A model generated the notes under the pieces. The model was not told the origin of the DNA, ran no database searches, and was given only the letters and a program-made list of their open reading frames with translations. From Candidatus Zhuqueibacterota bacterium (GTDB lineage Bacteria; Zhuqueibacterota; QNDG01; JABMRT01): a stretch of 35,188 nucleotides of DNA. The translations under genes and the position numbers were made by a program. Within the stretch, counting starts at the first letter, position 1. Each line of letters opens with the position of its first letter. This document shows, in pieces, positions 1-8,038 of the stretch. Location of the stretch: positions 1 through 35,188 of the forward strand of contig JABMRT010000246.1 in assembly GCA_013202295.1 (NCBI GenBank), in the 5' to 3' direction.

Positions 1-1410
1 ATCCAAACCCACATCATCATTCAACACATCCCAATCCCCGTCATTATCAATACCATCATCACGTCTTTCATCGATTAGGATATTATCCACTCCATCATTG
101 GTTTTATAATTAATATAATTCAAACCAAGATACAGATAACGTTCGATAGCACTTTCACCTTCACCGAACACCTCTCCATTGTTTTCATCAATAATGCCAT
201 TTAAATTGTCATCGATCAGATTGTTCTTTTGCTCGGGCAACGGAACGTTTGGTAAAAACAGAGTTTCACTTCCTAGGTAATTCACAGTGATTCCCTCTTC
301 AGGCATGGGTACCACACTCCGACTGAATTCATTCTGATAATCTATGACAACCACATCCTCACCGATCTGATAAGTGACCGGTTCAAACATAGACTCATCA
401 ATTGTGGATCCGCCGTTGAAACCACCATCCCCGTCATTATCTATGCCGTCATAGGGATTCCCCGGGCTTTCGAAATAGGCCAGGCCGTATAATCCAACAG
501 GAGACCAACCGCCTGCTCCTATATTATTCTCATCATAATGATACCCAAAATCCTCTTCCAAATCATATCGTCCACCGTCATCGGTATTGTCAGCGGCTGA
601 GGTTGTTGCTCCGATACCCGGACAAGACATGATTCCAAAATTGAGTTTATCATGATTATGAGTTCCGATGTTTTTAACATCATAAAGCATGAATAGAATG
701 TCTTCGACCAATACATTAGACCATTGAAAACCGCGGATTGTCACGCGCATCCCCAATCCCCGCCTGAGAGAATCTGTGGAATCGGGATAAAAGGCAAATT
801 CACGGTTGTTGTAATCATCAACGACATAATAGCTTTCTTGATCGGCATTCAGCACATTTTTTCCAAAATAACCGTTCCAGCTTTTAGACCAGCCCGGATC
901 AACCGGATCATCATACTTGTCAGGCCAGGTTTGCGGCCACGACCAGTCCCAGTGACTCATCGCGACTCTGGGCTTATCACTTTGCTCCTCGGTGGGCTCC
1001 ATATTTGCAAATCCAGGTAAGGGACAAAACGTCCACCATTCTCCATTTGGCCCCCAATCACCGTTACTTTCAGAATTATCCTGTCCTCCGGTCCGGGTTC
1101 CATTGGCCTCAGATTGAATATGTTTGGTTTCACCGTATATATCTTTCACTTCTCCCTGGACCAAAATTACCGTTTTAGCATTATAAGCACGCCCAGAATT
1201 GATAGGCCATTCACCCGGTATGTCTTCAGGGCTATTTACGCGCTGACCAAGCTGGCCATCATTCCAGAATGTAGTGCGAATCATGTTGCCAGAATGCAGG
1301 CCGCTCATGGAATAATTCTGATCACCGTGTAGGTCGTCCATCTGCGCCAGAAGCACAAGCGGCAGTGCCATTAAAAACACAATTGTGGGAATATATATAA
1401 ATCGTCTCAT
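1..1410 (-). CDS. Large secreted protein with Asp-rich 'GIDNDGD' repeats, C-terminus beyond the window
   Basis: The reading frame is open from an ATG at 1410 to base 1, giving 470 residues with no stop, so the 3' end lies outside the window. A GGAG ribosome site sits just upstream. Residues 1-23 form a signal peptide (short basic start, hydrophobic core, ending LLAQ). The mature part is rich in Trp, Asp and Asn. Asp-rich segments of the type DGIDNDGDG occur near residues 318-328 and 449-460, with a related LIDDNLNGIIDE segment near 396-408; such segments resemble calcium-binding loops of surface proteins. I recognise no enzyme domain. The start lies 31 bases after the stop of the TonB-dependent receptor, so the two are probably cotranscribed. 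It may be a surface partner of the receptor, filling a SusD-like or scaffold role, but that is inference from position. Confidence 0.85.
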   Translation of the reverse strand, partial: MRRFIYIPTIVFLMALPLVLLAQMDDLHGDQNYSMSGLHSGNMIRTTFWNDGQLGQRVNSPEDIPGEWPINSGRAYNAKTVILVQGEVKDIYGETKHIQSEANGTRTGGQDNSESNGDWGPNGEWWTFCPLPGFANMEPTEEQSDKPRVAMSHWDWSWPQTWPDKYDDPVDPGWSKSWNGYFGKNVLNADQESYYVVDDYNNREFAFYPDSTDSLRRGLGMRVTIRGFQWSNVLVEDILFMLYDVKNIGTHNHDKLNFGIMSCPGIGATTSAADNTDDGGRYDLEEDFGYHYDENNIGAGGWSPVGLYGLAYFESPGNPYDGIDNDGDGGFNGGSTIDESMFEPVTYQIGEDVVVIDYQNEFSRSVVPMPEEGITVNYLGSETLFLPNVPLPEQKNNLIDDNLNGIIDENNGEVFGEGESAIERYLYLGLNYINYKTNDGVDNILIDERRDDGIDNDGDWDVLNDDVGLD

Positions 1411-1441
1411 TGACTTCTCCTTTTTACATCCGCGCACTGAA

Positions 1442-4411
1442 TTAAAATCCTATCCTTAAACCAATTTGAACCTGCCGCGGTGGGATATACCAGTTCGGTT
1501 GGCGCACGAAATCAGTATAGGTGCCGATTCGGGTTGGATTGTATCCTGCATATTGTGCATCAATATTCGTACTGTATTTGGCTGTGCCGGTTTCAGAATA
1601 AACAGACGTTTCGCCTTTTTGATCGAACACATTATATACAGTGGAGAACACAGTCATATCCAGGCCATTGACATGGATGCGTTTTTGTAGGCGAATATCC
1701 AGACTGGATGTATTCGGAAGACGGGCACTGTTTTCACGCAGCCCCGTAAAAGTAGAACCACCAACAAACGTCCCGATTGCATATCCCGGTGTGTACGGCT
1801 GTCCCGAACTGTAATTCCACATCAGGGTGGTTACCCATCCTGCATACCCGGCTGTCACGACAGCATTGAGTGTGTGACGTTGATCCCAGCCAAGCGGGAT
1901 GAGATTAATACGAGGCTCCTCTTCATTATTGAGTGCCTGGAACGCATCATCGGGATTCGAATAGGTACCCTCCACAACTTGATACATATAATACAGATTC
2001 GCTCCAAAATGATTAGAGAATCGCTTTTCCAAATCCACCGTGATACCATACACATTGGCATACGCCTTGTTTTCATAAATCACATAAGCCACACCGGGAC
2101 GGACGGTCTCGATAAGCGGACTCGTATCGACCCAATCACGGATGTCCTTATAATAAAGCGATACATCCATAGCAATGTCTTTAGACAAGGCCTGCTGCAA
2201 TCCTATTTCATACTGTACGGTGCGCTCAGCATCAATATTTGCGTTTCCGATAATCGAACGGCCGCCACCACTGTTCAATTTGAAGTCAGGGCTGTAATAT
2301 ATATGCTGAAACTCAGGCATCTGGAAGAAATGCCCATAAGAGAAATGGACTGTACCGCGATCTGAGATGGGATAAGCGATACCCAAACGCGGACTGATCT
2401 GCCATTTGGCATCAGCCTCTTTATGCATGAATGCCCTGCGCTCATCTGCTGTATATTCTACACGAAGAGAATCGGGCGCATTGGGATTCATGTAACGGAA
2501 TTCATCTGTAAAGGGATCGTAAATATTTATATCTTTTGGATTGACTGGTACCACATAATTCGGATCAAAATAATCAAAACGCACACCGATGTTCATGATC
2601 AACTCTTTCAGCTCGAGTTTATCCTGCAGGTATGCAGAAATTTGCATGGGATTGCGATTATCATATTGATCATGGTAAATGCCCTCGATCGTGGGCACAG
2701 CCGGTTCATAGGGCACCACCTGCTCATCTCTGCCGGTGACCTGCTTAGGCTGCAGATCGAAGTTGTTCAGACTCAATTCATGCCGCTTGACTTCAATCCC
2801 CGCTTTAACTTGATGTGTTGAATTGACCTGACTGGTAATATCCAGTTTCCCAAGCCAGAACGCAGCGGTTCGGTTATCGTGGCTGTTTCTTGTACCAGCC
2901 CGCAAATAACTGTATGAAGCCGGAGTACTGAGTGAATCAGTATGCACATATCCCTCTGGGTCATTTGGATTGGCCACGTAATCATATGGAAGGCATTCCT
3001 GTTTTAAATATTCCCATTCTGTGCGATCATCTGGATTTTCAAGATCCAGGATATACGCCGGCGTATTAAGTACTGTATCGGCCGGGACATGAACCATCCA
3101 GTGCGGTGACAGACCAGGATCTTCATAGAGATACTGATAATAATCCTTGAACATTCTGGAGACACGTAACTCATAAAATGTCTTGGGCGATAGCACATGA
3201 TTCAACGCCAACATGTGCGTCTGATTCGATCCGCCCTGCTGCGGCCGACCTAATGGATTATATTTATGCTCATGACTATAAGTGTGCTCTTTATACCAGT
3301 CGCTAATAAAATAACTGTAGTTAAGCTTCATGTTCTGGGTCAGCTTATAGGTAAGCTTGCCCATGCCTGAATAGTTGCGATTGGGATCCATGGGTACGAT
3401 ACTGCTGTCGCCCGCAATGCCCTGGGGCAAATGCCAGTCACTGCCGTATAGGTATCCTTCATTTGAGAAATAACGACCATTCAGAAAGAAGGTCAATTTA
3501 TCACTGAGTCCCGGTATGGGACCACTGAGTGTGAAATCTGTATTGTAGGTCGGATTGAAATCCATCAGCGGATTGGTCACAGCCTCGCGTTCTTCGATGA
3601 CTGCATCGGTCTCAGGATTTCTAACCAGATCCACACCCTCAAGAACGGAATAAACATCGTGATTGCTGATATAATCTCCGATATAGGAGGAGAATTCTCC
3701 ACTGTATTGAGCACCACCCTCTTTGGTAATGATGTTCACAATACCCGACATGGCATCGCCGTATTCAGCATTGAATGTGCCGCTCACGACCTGAAGTTCC
3801 TGAATGGCACTGTTCTCAACGGTTACTGCATTACCACCGCTGAACACATCTGTTGTGGCCACACCATCAACCCAGAAAGCAACTTCACTGCCGCGGCCAC
3901 CACGGATATGGAAATCGTTACCATCACGCACGACACCGGCTTGGAGAGCAAGCACATCACCGATTGACTGCACAGGCAGATTTTCAATTTGATCGGCTCC
4001 GATTGTAGCCATTGATGAGGTCATATCCGGTTGTATCAGCTCCCGGTCTGCCACCACAGTAACCGCCTCATCGGTTTCCAATACTGTTGGCGAAAGATCT
4101 GCATTGATTGTGGTTGTCAAATCAATCGAAACGCGTACATTCTCCATTATGAGTGTTGTATACCCCATCATGGTAAATCGTACAGTATAAATCCCCGGAG
4201 GCAGGTTAAGAATCGAATACTTACCATCGAAACTTGCGGCTGCTCCGCGATTTGAGCCAACCACCATCACATTGGTCCCTGCAAGGGGATCACCAGTAGA
4301 CGCATCAGTAACAATCCCGGCTATCTTTCCTGTGGTTCCGGCCCACAATCCTTGCAGCCCCAGAAGCCCACACAGGATCAAAGTTAGGACAATCATCGCT
4401 TTTCTTCTCAC
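1442..4411 (-). CDS. TonB-dependent outer-membrane receptor with carboxypeptidase-regulatory N-domain
   Basis: This 989-residue outer-membrane receptor probably imports oligosaccharide fragments with energy from TonB. Residues 1-25 are a signal peptide. A carboxypeptidase-regulatory-like beta-sandwich follows (about 28-115, with the GKIAGIVTDASTGDPLAGTN and DGKYSILNLPPG segments). The plug domain covers about 125-235 and contains HIRGGRGSEVAFWVDG and EYGDAMSGIVNIITKEGG. The rest is beta-barrel and ends in a terminal aromatic residue (RIGF). The start is GTG, chosen because a strong GGAGG lies six bases upstream; the next in-frame ATG is five codons later without a ribosome site. No SusD-like gene is next to it, although the downstream repeat protein could be a functional substitute. 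The substrate cannot be read from sequence; the neighbouring hydrolases point to a complex polysaccharide. Confidence 0.95.
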   Translation of the reverse strand: MRRKAMIVLTLILCGLLGLQGLWAGTTGKIAGIVTDASTGDPLAGTNVMVVGSNRGAAASFDGKYSILNLPPGIYTVRFTMMGYTTLIMENVRVSIDLTTTINADLSPTVLETDEAVTVVADRELIQPDMTSSMATIGADQIENLPVQSIGDVLALQAGVVRDGNDFHIRGGRGSEVAFWVDGVATTDVFSGGNAVTVENSAIQELQVVSGTFNAEYGDAMSGIVNIITKEGGAQYSGEFSSYIGDYISNHDVYSVLEGVDLVRNPETDAVIEEREAVTNPLMDFNPTYNTDFTLSGPIPGLSDKLTFFLNGRYFSNEGYLYGSDWHLPQGIAGDSSIVPMDPNRNYSGMGKLTYKLTQNMKLNYSYFISDWYKEHTYSHEHKYNPLGRPQQGGSNQTHMLALNHVLSPKTFYELRVSRMFKDYYQYLYEDPGLSPHWMVHVPADTVLNTPAYILDLENPDDRTEWEYLKQECLPYDYVANPNDPEGYVHTDSLSTPASYSYLRAGTRNSHDNRTAAFWLGKLDITSQVNSTHQVKAGIEVKRHELSLNNFDLQPKQVTGRDEQVVPYEPAVPTIEGIYHDQYDNRNPMQISAYLQDKLELKELIMNIGVRFDYFDPNYVVPVNPKDINIYDPFTDEFRYMNPNAPDSLRVEYTADERRAFMHKEADAKWQISPRLGIAYPISDRGTVHFSYGHFFQMPEFQHIYYSPDFKLNSGGGRSIIGNANIDAERTVQYEIGLQQALSKDIAMDVSLYYKDIRDWVDTSPLIETVRPGVAYVIYENKAYANVYGITVDLEKRFSNHFGANLYYMYQVVEGTYSNPDDAFQALNNEEEPRINLIPLGWDQRHTLNAVVTAGYAGWVTTLMWNYSSGQPYTPGYAIGTFVGGSTFTGLRENSARLPNTSSLDIRLQKRIHVNGLDMTVFSTVYNVFDQKGETSVYSETGTAKYSTNIDAQYAGYNPTRIGTYTDFVRQPNWYIPPRQVQIGLRIGF

Positions 4412-4715
4412 TGGATTCCCCTCCTTGTTGAAATATTAAAATATATGACGAAGCCCCAGCATCCATTGTTGAACAAGGGGATTTAAATGCTGCCATATGG
4501 ACATTCAAGTCATCATCAAATTCAATTACCTTATTGAAAACTGTTAGTTCATTCAATGAACAAATTATAATTCTATTGCGTGAAAAAGTCAAGAGCTATT
4601 TGGTTCAGGGTATCCTAAAAAAAATATTCAATACCAAGATCAAGTTGAGCCAATTGATTTTTATATTTTTTTTCACAATAACACTTCAACAAACGTGCAA
4701 GTGAAAGTGCGGCTT
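4412..4715. other. Intergenic region upstream of the TonB receptor
   Basis: About 300 bases without a convincing gene. It holds the ribosome site of the receptor, long A/T runs, one copy of the repeated TTGGCTCAA-like element (minus strand, 4645-4656) and, at its right end, a hairpin overlapping the stop codon of the GH105 gene. The promoter of the receptor probably lies here, but I cannot fix its -35 and -10 boxes. Confidence 0.5.
4645..4656 (-). promoter_or_regulatory. Repeated CAATTGGCTCAA element upstream of the TonB receptor
   Basis: The minus strand reads CAATTGGCTCAACTTGAT. The same 12 bases (CAATTGGCTCAA) recur exactly upstream of GH105, and near matches occur upstream of the beta-helix gene and the two-domain secreted protein. 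It lies about 230 bases before the start codon. It could be a regulator site or part of a promoter; which one cannot be decided from one window. Confidence 0.45.
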
Positions 4716-4722
4716 TCACTTG
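4698..4722 (-). terminator. Hairpin at the end of the GH105 gene
   Basis: A perfect 10-base inverted repeat, CAAGTGAAAG and CTTTCACTTG, with a five-base loop, overlaps the last codons and the TGA stop of the GH105 gene. No U-run follows directly, so intrinsic termination is uncertain; it may instead protect the 3' end or attenuate read-through into the receptor gene. Confidence 0.45.
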
Positions 4723-5819
4723 TCGCTTTCAGTTGGTTGTTCGATCTTCAAAAATCTAATCATCTCGCATCCCGCCAACAGGAAGGCGCCAGTTCCGTAT
4801 GTTTCTGTATCTTCCCGTCTTAATTGTGTTGGCTGGTCTCCAACCTGCTGGACCCAACACAATTTCCCGCTGTTATCCACCGCGCTAACCAATGCGCTCC
4901 ACCCGTTCTGGACAACAGGCAAATACTTTTTCTTGGAAAGCAAATCCTGGTTTATTCCCCAAGTGAGCGCATAGGTAAAGAATCCTGTTCCGCTGCTTTC
5001 TCCAGCGGGATATAAATCCGGGTTCAATAAGCTTGCTCGCCAGAAACCGTCATCTTGTTGAAGGGAAGCCACTTTGGCCGACATCTGTTTGAACAATGAA
5101 ACGTATCTTTCCCTGTGAGTATAGTCATCGGGCATGTATTGCAGGACACGGCACAGACCTGCCAAGACCCAACCATTTCCGCGGCTCCAGAACACCTTCC
5201 GGCCATTCTTCTCCAGCATGGAGAAGAATCGCTCGTCACGGAAGTAAAGATGTTCTTTGGAATCATACAAATAATCCGTTGTGTCCCACCACATGGTATT
5301 CATAAAATCCAGATACTTCTGCTCGCCTGTTGCAGTCGCTAGTCGTGCCAGCGCTGGTGGGGCCATAAACAAGGCATCACACCACCACCAATCCTTTCGA
5401 CCGTCCTTCGGTGCATCCATGATTTCATCGAAAGTGTTCTGAATGGCTATAATCTTTCTTGAATCCTTCTCGATGAGATATAGTTCAATATAGGTTTGTC
5501 CAATACAATGATCATCCGCGTGACGAAGACGCTTCCCCGGGCGCCATTCGTTTCGTTCACCCATCTCCAATAAAACATCCAGATACTTTGAATCCTTAGT
5601 AGATTTGTAGAGCTCCATTATTCCCGCATACATTGCTCCATTATGCCATTCGGTATCTTCGTGTCTCGGGTGGGCAAGCTGCCAATCGGCGACCTTCTTC
5701 ATAATCGCAACAACTTCTGTAAGGGAAGAACTTGCGGGGGGGGTCTTGTCAGCGGTGAAAGCTGTCGTGGCAAAAGTGATAAAAAGTACTGATAGGATCA
5801 ATATCTTCAATTCTTGCAT
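4716..5819 (-). CDS. GH105 family unsaturated glucuronyl/rhamnogalacturonyl hydrolase
   Basis: This 367-residue secreted enzyme belongs to the GH88/GH105 alpha6/alpha6-barrel group. These enzymes hydrate and release the 4,5-unsaturated uronic acid left at the non-reducing end of oligosaccharides by polysaccharide lyases. A signal peptide covers residues 1-22. Family signatures seen are RHADDHCIGQTYIELY (about 99-114), DWWWCDALFMAPP (about 143-155, with D148 as the likely catalytic Asp), FWSRGNGWVLAGL, and the C-terminal GTGFFTYALTWGI and ETYGTGAFLLAG. The ATG at 5819 is chosen because GGAGG lies six bases upstream; the 24 upstream in-frame codons lack a ribosome site. Its presence implies the target polymer contains uronic acid and is cut by a lyase, yet no clear lyase is in the window apart from the beta-helix protein as a possible candidate. 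Confidence 0.92.
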   Translation of the reverse strand: MQELKILILSVLFITFATTAFTADKTPPASSSLTEVVAIMKKVADWQLAHPRHEDTEWHNGAMYAGIMELYKSTKDSKYLDVLLEMGERNEWRPGKRLRHADDHCIGQTYIELYLIEKDSRKIIAIQNTFDEIMDAPKDGRKDWWWCDALFMAPPALARLATATGEQKYLDFMNTMWWDTTDYLYDSKEHLYFRDERFFSMLEKNGRKVFWSRGNGWVLAGLCRVLQYMPDDYTHRERYVSLFKQMSAKVASLQQDDGFWRASLLNPDLYPAGESSGTGFFTYALTWGINQDLLSKKKYLPVVQNGWSALVSAVDNSGKLCWVQQVGDQPTQLRREDTETYGTGAFLLAGCEMIRFLKIEQPTESDK

Positions 5820-5835
5820 TGTTTTCCTCCTTCTT

Positions 5836-5944
5836 GAATCGAACCTCTGGCTAAGTGGTTTAAATACAACCGAAATTTTACCTTGTATCAAGTCATTCCA
5901 CTAAAAATTAAAAGCGCCTCAAAATCGAACGTGTTTAAAAAACC
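5836..5944 (-). promoter_or_regulatory. Leader of the GH105 gene, similar to the leader of the GH123-like gene
   Basis: On the minus strand this stretch has two blocks that recur in the same order before the gene starting at 16894. The first is GTTTTTTAAACACGT (5929-5944), matched by GTTTTTTAAACATGT at 16964-16980. The second is TTTAAACCACTTAGCC (within 5836-5870), matched by TTTAAACCAGTTAGTC at 16921-16954. The spacing between the blocks differs. Both sets lie within about 130 bases of a start codon, so they may carry shared control. Confidence 0.45.
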
Positions 5945-5956
5945 TTGAGCCAATTG
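5945..5956 (-). promoter_or_regulatory. Repeated CAATTGGCTCAA element upstream of GH105
   Basis: Exact copy of the 12-base element found upstream of the TonB receptor, here about 126 bases before the GH105 start codon and directly ahead of the shared leader block. Confidence 0.5.
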
Positions 5957-6010
5957 TTAGGGGCCGGTCAAATTTTAATTGTTTTAGATATTAAATACAA
6001 TCACTTTCTG

Positions 6011-7480
6011 TTAATTTTTCTCATGAGCAGGTTTCAGTGTCCAAAGTTGTAATTTTGTCAACTTAACAAGATGAGCCATATCAAGATCAGGGCGATGAAC
6101 CGGCCAGTTCTTACATTCTTCTACTTCTGATAGTATTGCTTTTTCATTTTCTTTCGGATAAGGATCAAAAGCGATTACTTTATACGACTCTTTTTGATGA
6201 TCGGAAACAATATCCAAAAACACATTACTAAATAAAACTAAAAGTGAGCCAGTACCTATCCGTTTACCTTCAATGCTCAGACAGGAAGGGAGGTAACCTT
6301 TATTTTGGATAGCCGAAAAGGCAGCGCTTGTTAATTCATCAATTTGGTCGATAGAAACATTTGATATTTCAGGAACCTCAAGAGGCATCTCCATTGGCCC
6401 AAGCGGACTCAACCGTTTTAATTTTGCAGGTATTTTCCCTCTCTGTGTAAATTCAGCAAGAGATTGTACGAGTGCGGTAAATACCTCTGCAGAAGAAAAA
6501 TAATCATCAATTACAATTGTTTTATTTGTCACAATCTTTGTCGTTATTTTCTGAAGATCCTTTTTATTTATAAAATCTCGTTGATGGGTAAATCGTTCCA
6601 TCAAATCACTTAATGTCGTCATTTTAATGTTATCTTGATTTTTAAGGAATTCCATCAATCTTTTGAAATTTTTCCTGGCAGTTTTCATAGTTTCCTTAGG
6701 GCGTAATACGGGTATTTTCAACTCATTTGAATCAGGATTAACGCCTTGATAAAAATTAAAGTCCCAAAACTGCTCGGTTCTTATCTTACATGGATGACTG
6801 CCAAAAAATGAGATAAAATCTACACCATCAATTGCCTTAGAAAATTTAAATTCAAGGCTATCAAAAACAGGATTAAAAAGTTCATCCTTATAATAAAAAT
6901 CGTCAAAATAGCCATACATACCATGGAAATTCAAAGTATTACAAAACCAAACAATATTATGTTTCGGAAGATGAATTGGAGAATAGACATATCCTTTACT
7001 CATTTCACCCAAAGCAGATACTAACTGAGGACCATATGAACCGCCATGCCTTGCCAGGGTTTTTACAGGGACCTTAAAAATACGTTCAAGCTCCTTAAAA
7101 CCAGCTGATTCATTTTTCAACATTGTCTGAACTCCTGATTCCCAATCGGCTTTTTCGAGGAGCTCTGTAACCGTTGGATGAATAGATCCATAATTTGTGT
7201 GACTACCGATGTCGTGTTTACTCATTGCAGCAATAACATCTTGACGGCCTCGTTTTTCAAGAGAGCGTGCTTTTTCGCCGATGACAAAAAAAGTGCCCGT
7301 AACCCCGACTTCAGACATGGTTTCGGCCAGCCATTTTGGAATTTCATCGATACCTTCATTTTCAGGAGTAATATAATCTTCTACGTCAAACACTATAGAA
7401 ACATAAGTTTTTTGAGGGGATTCACAACTTAAAACTAAAATAAACATGATACATACCACTAATAAAATTATTGTTCGCAT
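6011..7480 (-). CDS. Polysaccharide-deacetylase-like lipoprotein
   Basis: This 489-residue protein has a lipoprotein signal with LVLSC (C19), so it is probably anchored to a membrane. The N-terminal half looks like a NodB-type barrel: VSIVFDVEDY (D32, E34, D35), TGTFFVIGEKA, DIGSHTNYGSIHP (H94, H101) and LARHGGSYGP match deacetylase motifs 1 to 3 loosely. The spacing of the two motif-2 histidines is longer than the usual HxxxH, so metal binding may differ or activity may be altered. The C-terminal 200 residues match no domain I recognise. The ATG at 7480 is chosen over the GTG at 7489 because GGAG is eight bases before the ATG. A role in removing acyl groups from the substrate would fit the locus, but the family includes proteins of other function. 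Confidence 0.7.
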   Translation of the reverse strand: MRTIILLVVCIMFILVLSCESPQKTYVSIVFDVEDYITPENEGIDEIPKWLAETMSEVGVTGTFFVIGEKARSLEKRGRQDVIAAMSKHDIGSHTNYGSIHPTVTELLEKADWESGVQTMLKNESAGFKELERIFKVPVKTLARHGGSYGPQLVSALGEMSKGYVYSPIHLPKHNIVWFCNTLNFHGMYGYFDDFYYKDELFNPVFDSLEFKFSKAIDGVDFISFFGSHPCKIRTEQFWDFNFYQGVNPDSNELKIPVLRPKETMKTARKNFKRLMEFLKNQDNIKMTTLSDLMERFTHQRDFINKKDLQKITTKIVTNKTIVIDDYFSSAEVFTALVQSLAEFTQRGKIPAKLKRLSPLGPMEMPLEVPEISNVSIDQIDELTSAAFSAIQNKGYLPSCLSIEGKRIGTGSLLVLFSNVFLDIVSDHQKESYKVIAFDPYPKENEKAILSEVEECKNWPVHRPDLDMAHLVKLTKLQLWTLKPAHEKN

Positions 7481-7489
7481 TGTACACAC

Positions 7490-7635
7490 TCCTTTTTTTT
7501 ATCATGGATATAAAGGCGTTTCATTTCGCATATATTATCAGCAAAGGCACATAACCCAACCCCTGCGGCTAGGTTATCATCTGCAAATGCAATCAGATAT
7601 GTTCCATTTCCTGGTTCACCGTAAATATCATTTAT
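7490..7635 (-). pseudogene. Remnant of a GNAT-family N-acetyltransferase
   Basis: A minus-strand frame open from a stop at 7636 encodes about 48 residues that run NGTYLIAFADDNLAAG, then VGLCAF, then NICEMKRLYIHD. The run of a hydrophobic strand, a glycine-containing turn and (C/A)EMKRLYV is a hallmark of the middle of GNAT acetyltransferases. Both the N-terminus and the acetyl-CoA-binding RGxGxG part that should follow are missing. The fragment abuts the beta-helix remnant and runs into the ribosome site of the deacetylase-like gene. It is a leftover, not a gene. Confidence 0.6.
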
Positions 7636-7965
7636 TTACTACAATTCTTCTTGAAGTCATAAACCTATTATCCTCAGTATATGCTTTTGCAAAAATCATA
7701 GTTTTCCCGGTTATATTGTTCAAATCAATATCAAGCCAGAAACCTCTTGCCAAATTGTCTACAAACTTGTTTCTGCGTATTACTGTATTTCTTAAAATTA
7801 CACTTTTAGTGCCAGCTGGAAAATAATGGTATATTCCAGCATAGTGAGATCTTCAGCAATTGTATGATATTTCGCTATCTTCAAGGATACAATTATTAAT
7901 GTTAATAATTGATTCGTGTAACATACTTTTTCCTCCTGAATAGCCTAAATTCGATAAAAGAATTT
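7628..7965 (-). pseudogene. Remnant of a right-handed beta-helix protein with an in-frame TGA
   Basis: One minus-strand frame, open from a TAA near 7966 and ending at TGA 7628-7630, reads NLGYSGGKSMLHESIININN, then NCILEDSEISYNC, an in-frame TGA (7853-7855), then AGIYHYFPAGTKSVILRNT, RNKFVDNLARGFWLDIDLNN and TSRRIVVNK. The N-rich turns and RGFWLDIDLNN are typical of parallel beta-helix carbohydrate-active proteins. The TGA could be a former TGG (Trp). There is no signal peptide, and the GGAGGAAAAAGT-ATG that looks like a ribosome site at 7924 is probably just codons for GGKSM. Truncated at the 5' side and internally stopped, it is most likely dead. Confidence 0.65.
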
Positions 7966-8038
7966 TTTAATCGCACGAAAGTTGAACCCTCGCTGTTTGT
8001 GCGACCAGGGGCGAAATTTCAGGCCGCTCATAAATCGA

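Noticed and set aside
1874-2365. Plus-strand 163-codon frame inside the TonB receptor gene
   Set aside because: It is the shadow of the receptor gene: rich in Ile, His and Arg, without a start signal or any recognisable domain.
7853-7855. Possible recoding of TGA (three reading frames continue through stop codons in this window)
   Set aside because: Several intact genes end in TGA (GH105, GH2, esterase), one of the interrupting codons is TAA, and the affected sites have different expected amino acids (Trp, Arg, Ser or similar). Mutation is the simpler reading.
7924-7924. ATG with a perfect-looking AGGAGG upstream, as start of a small new gene
   Set aside because: The frame stops after 23 codons, and the AGGAGG region itself encodes part of the beta-helix remnant (GGKS), so it is most likely a chance ribosome site.
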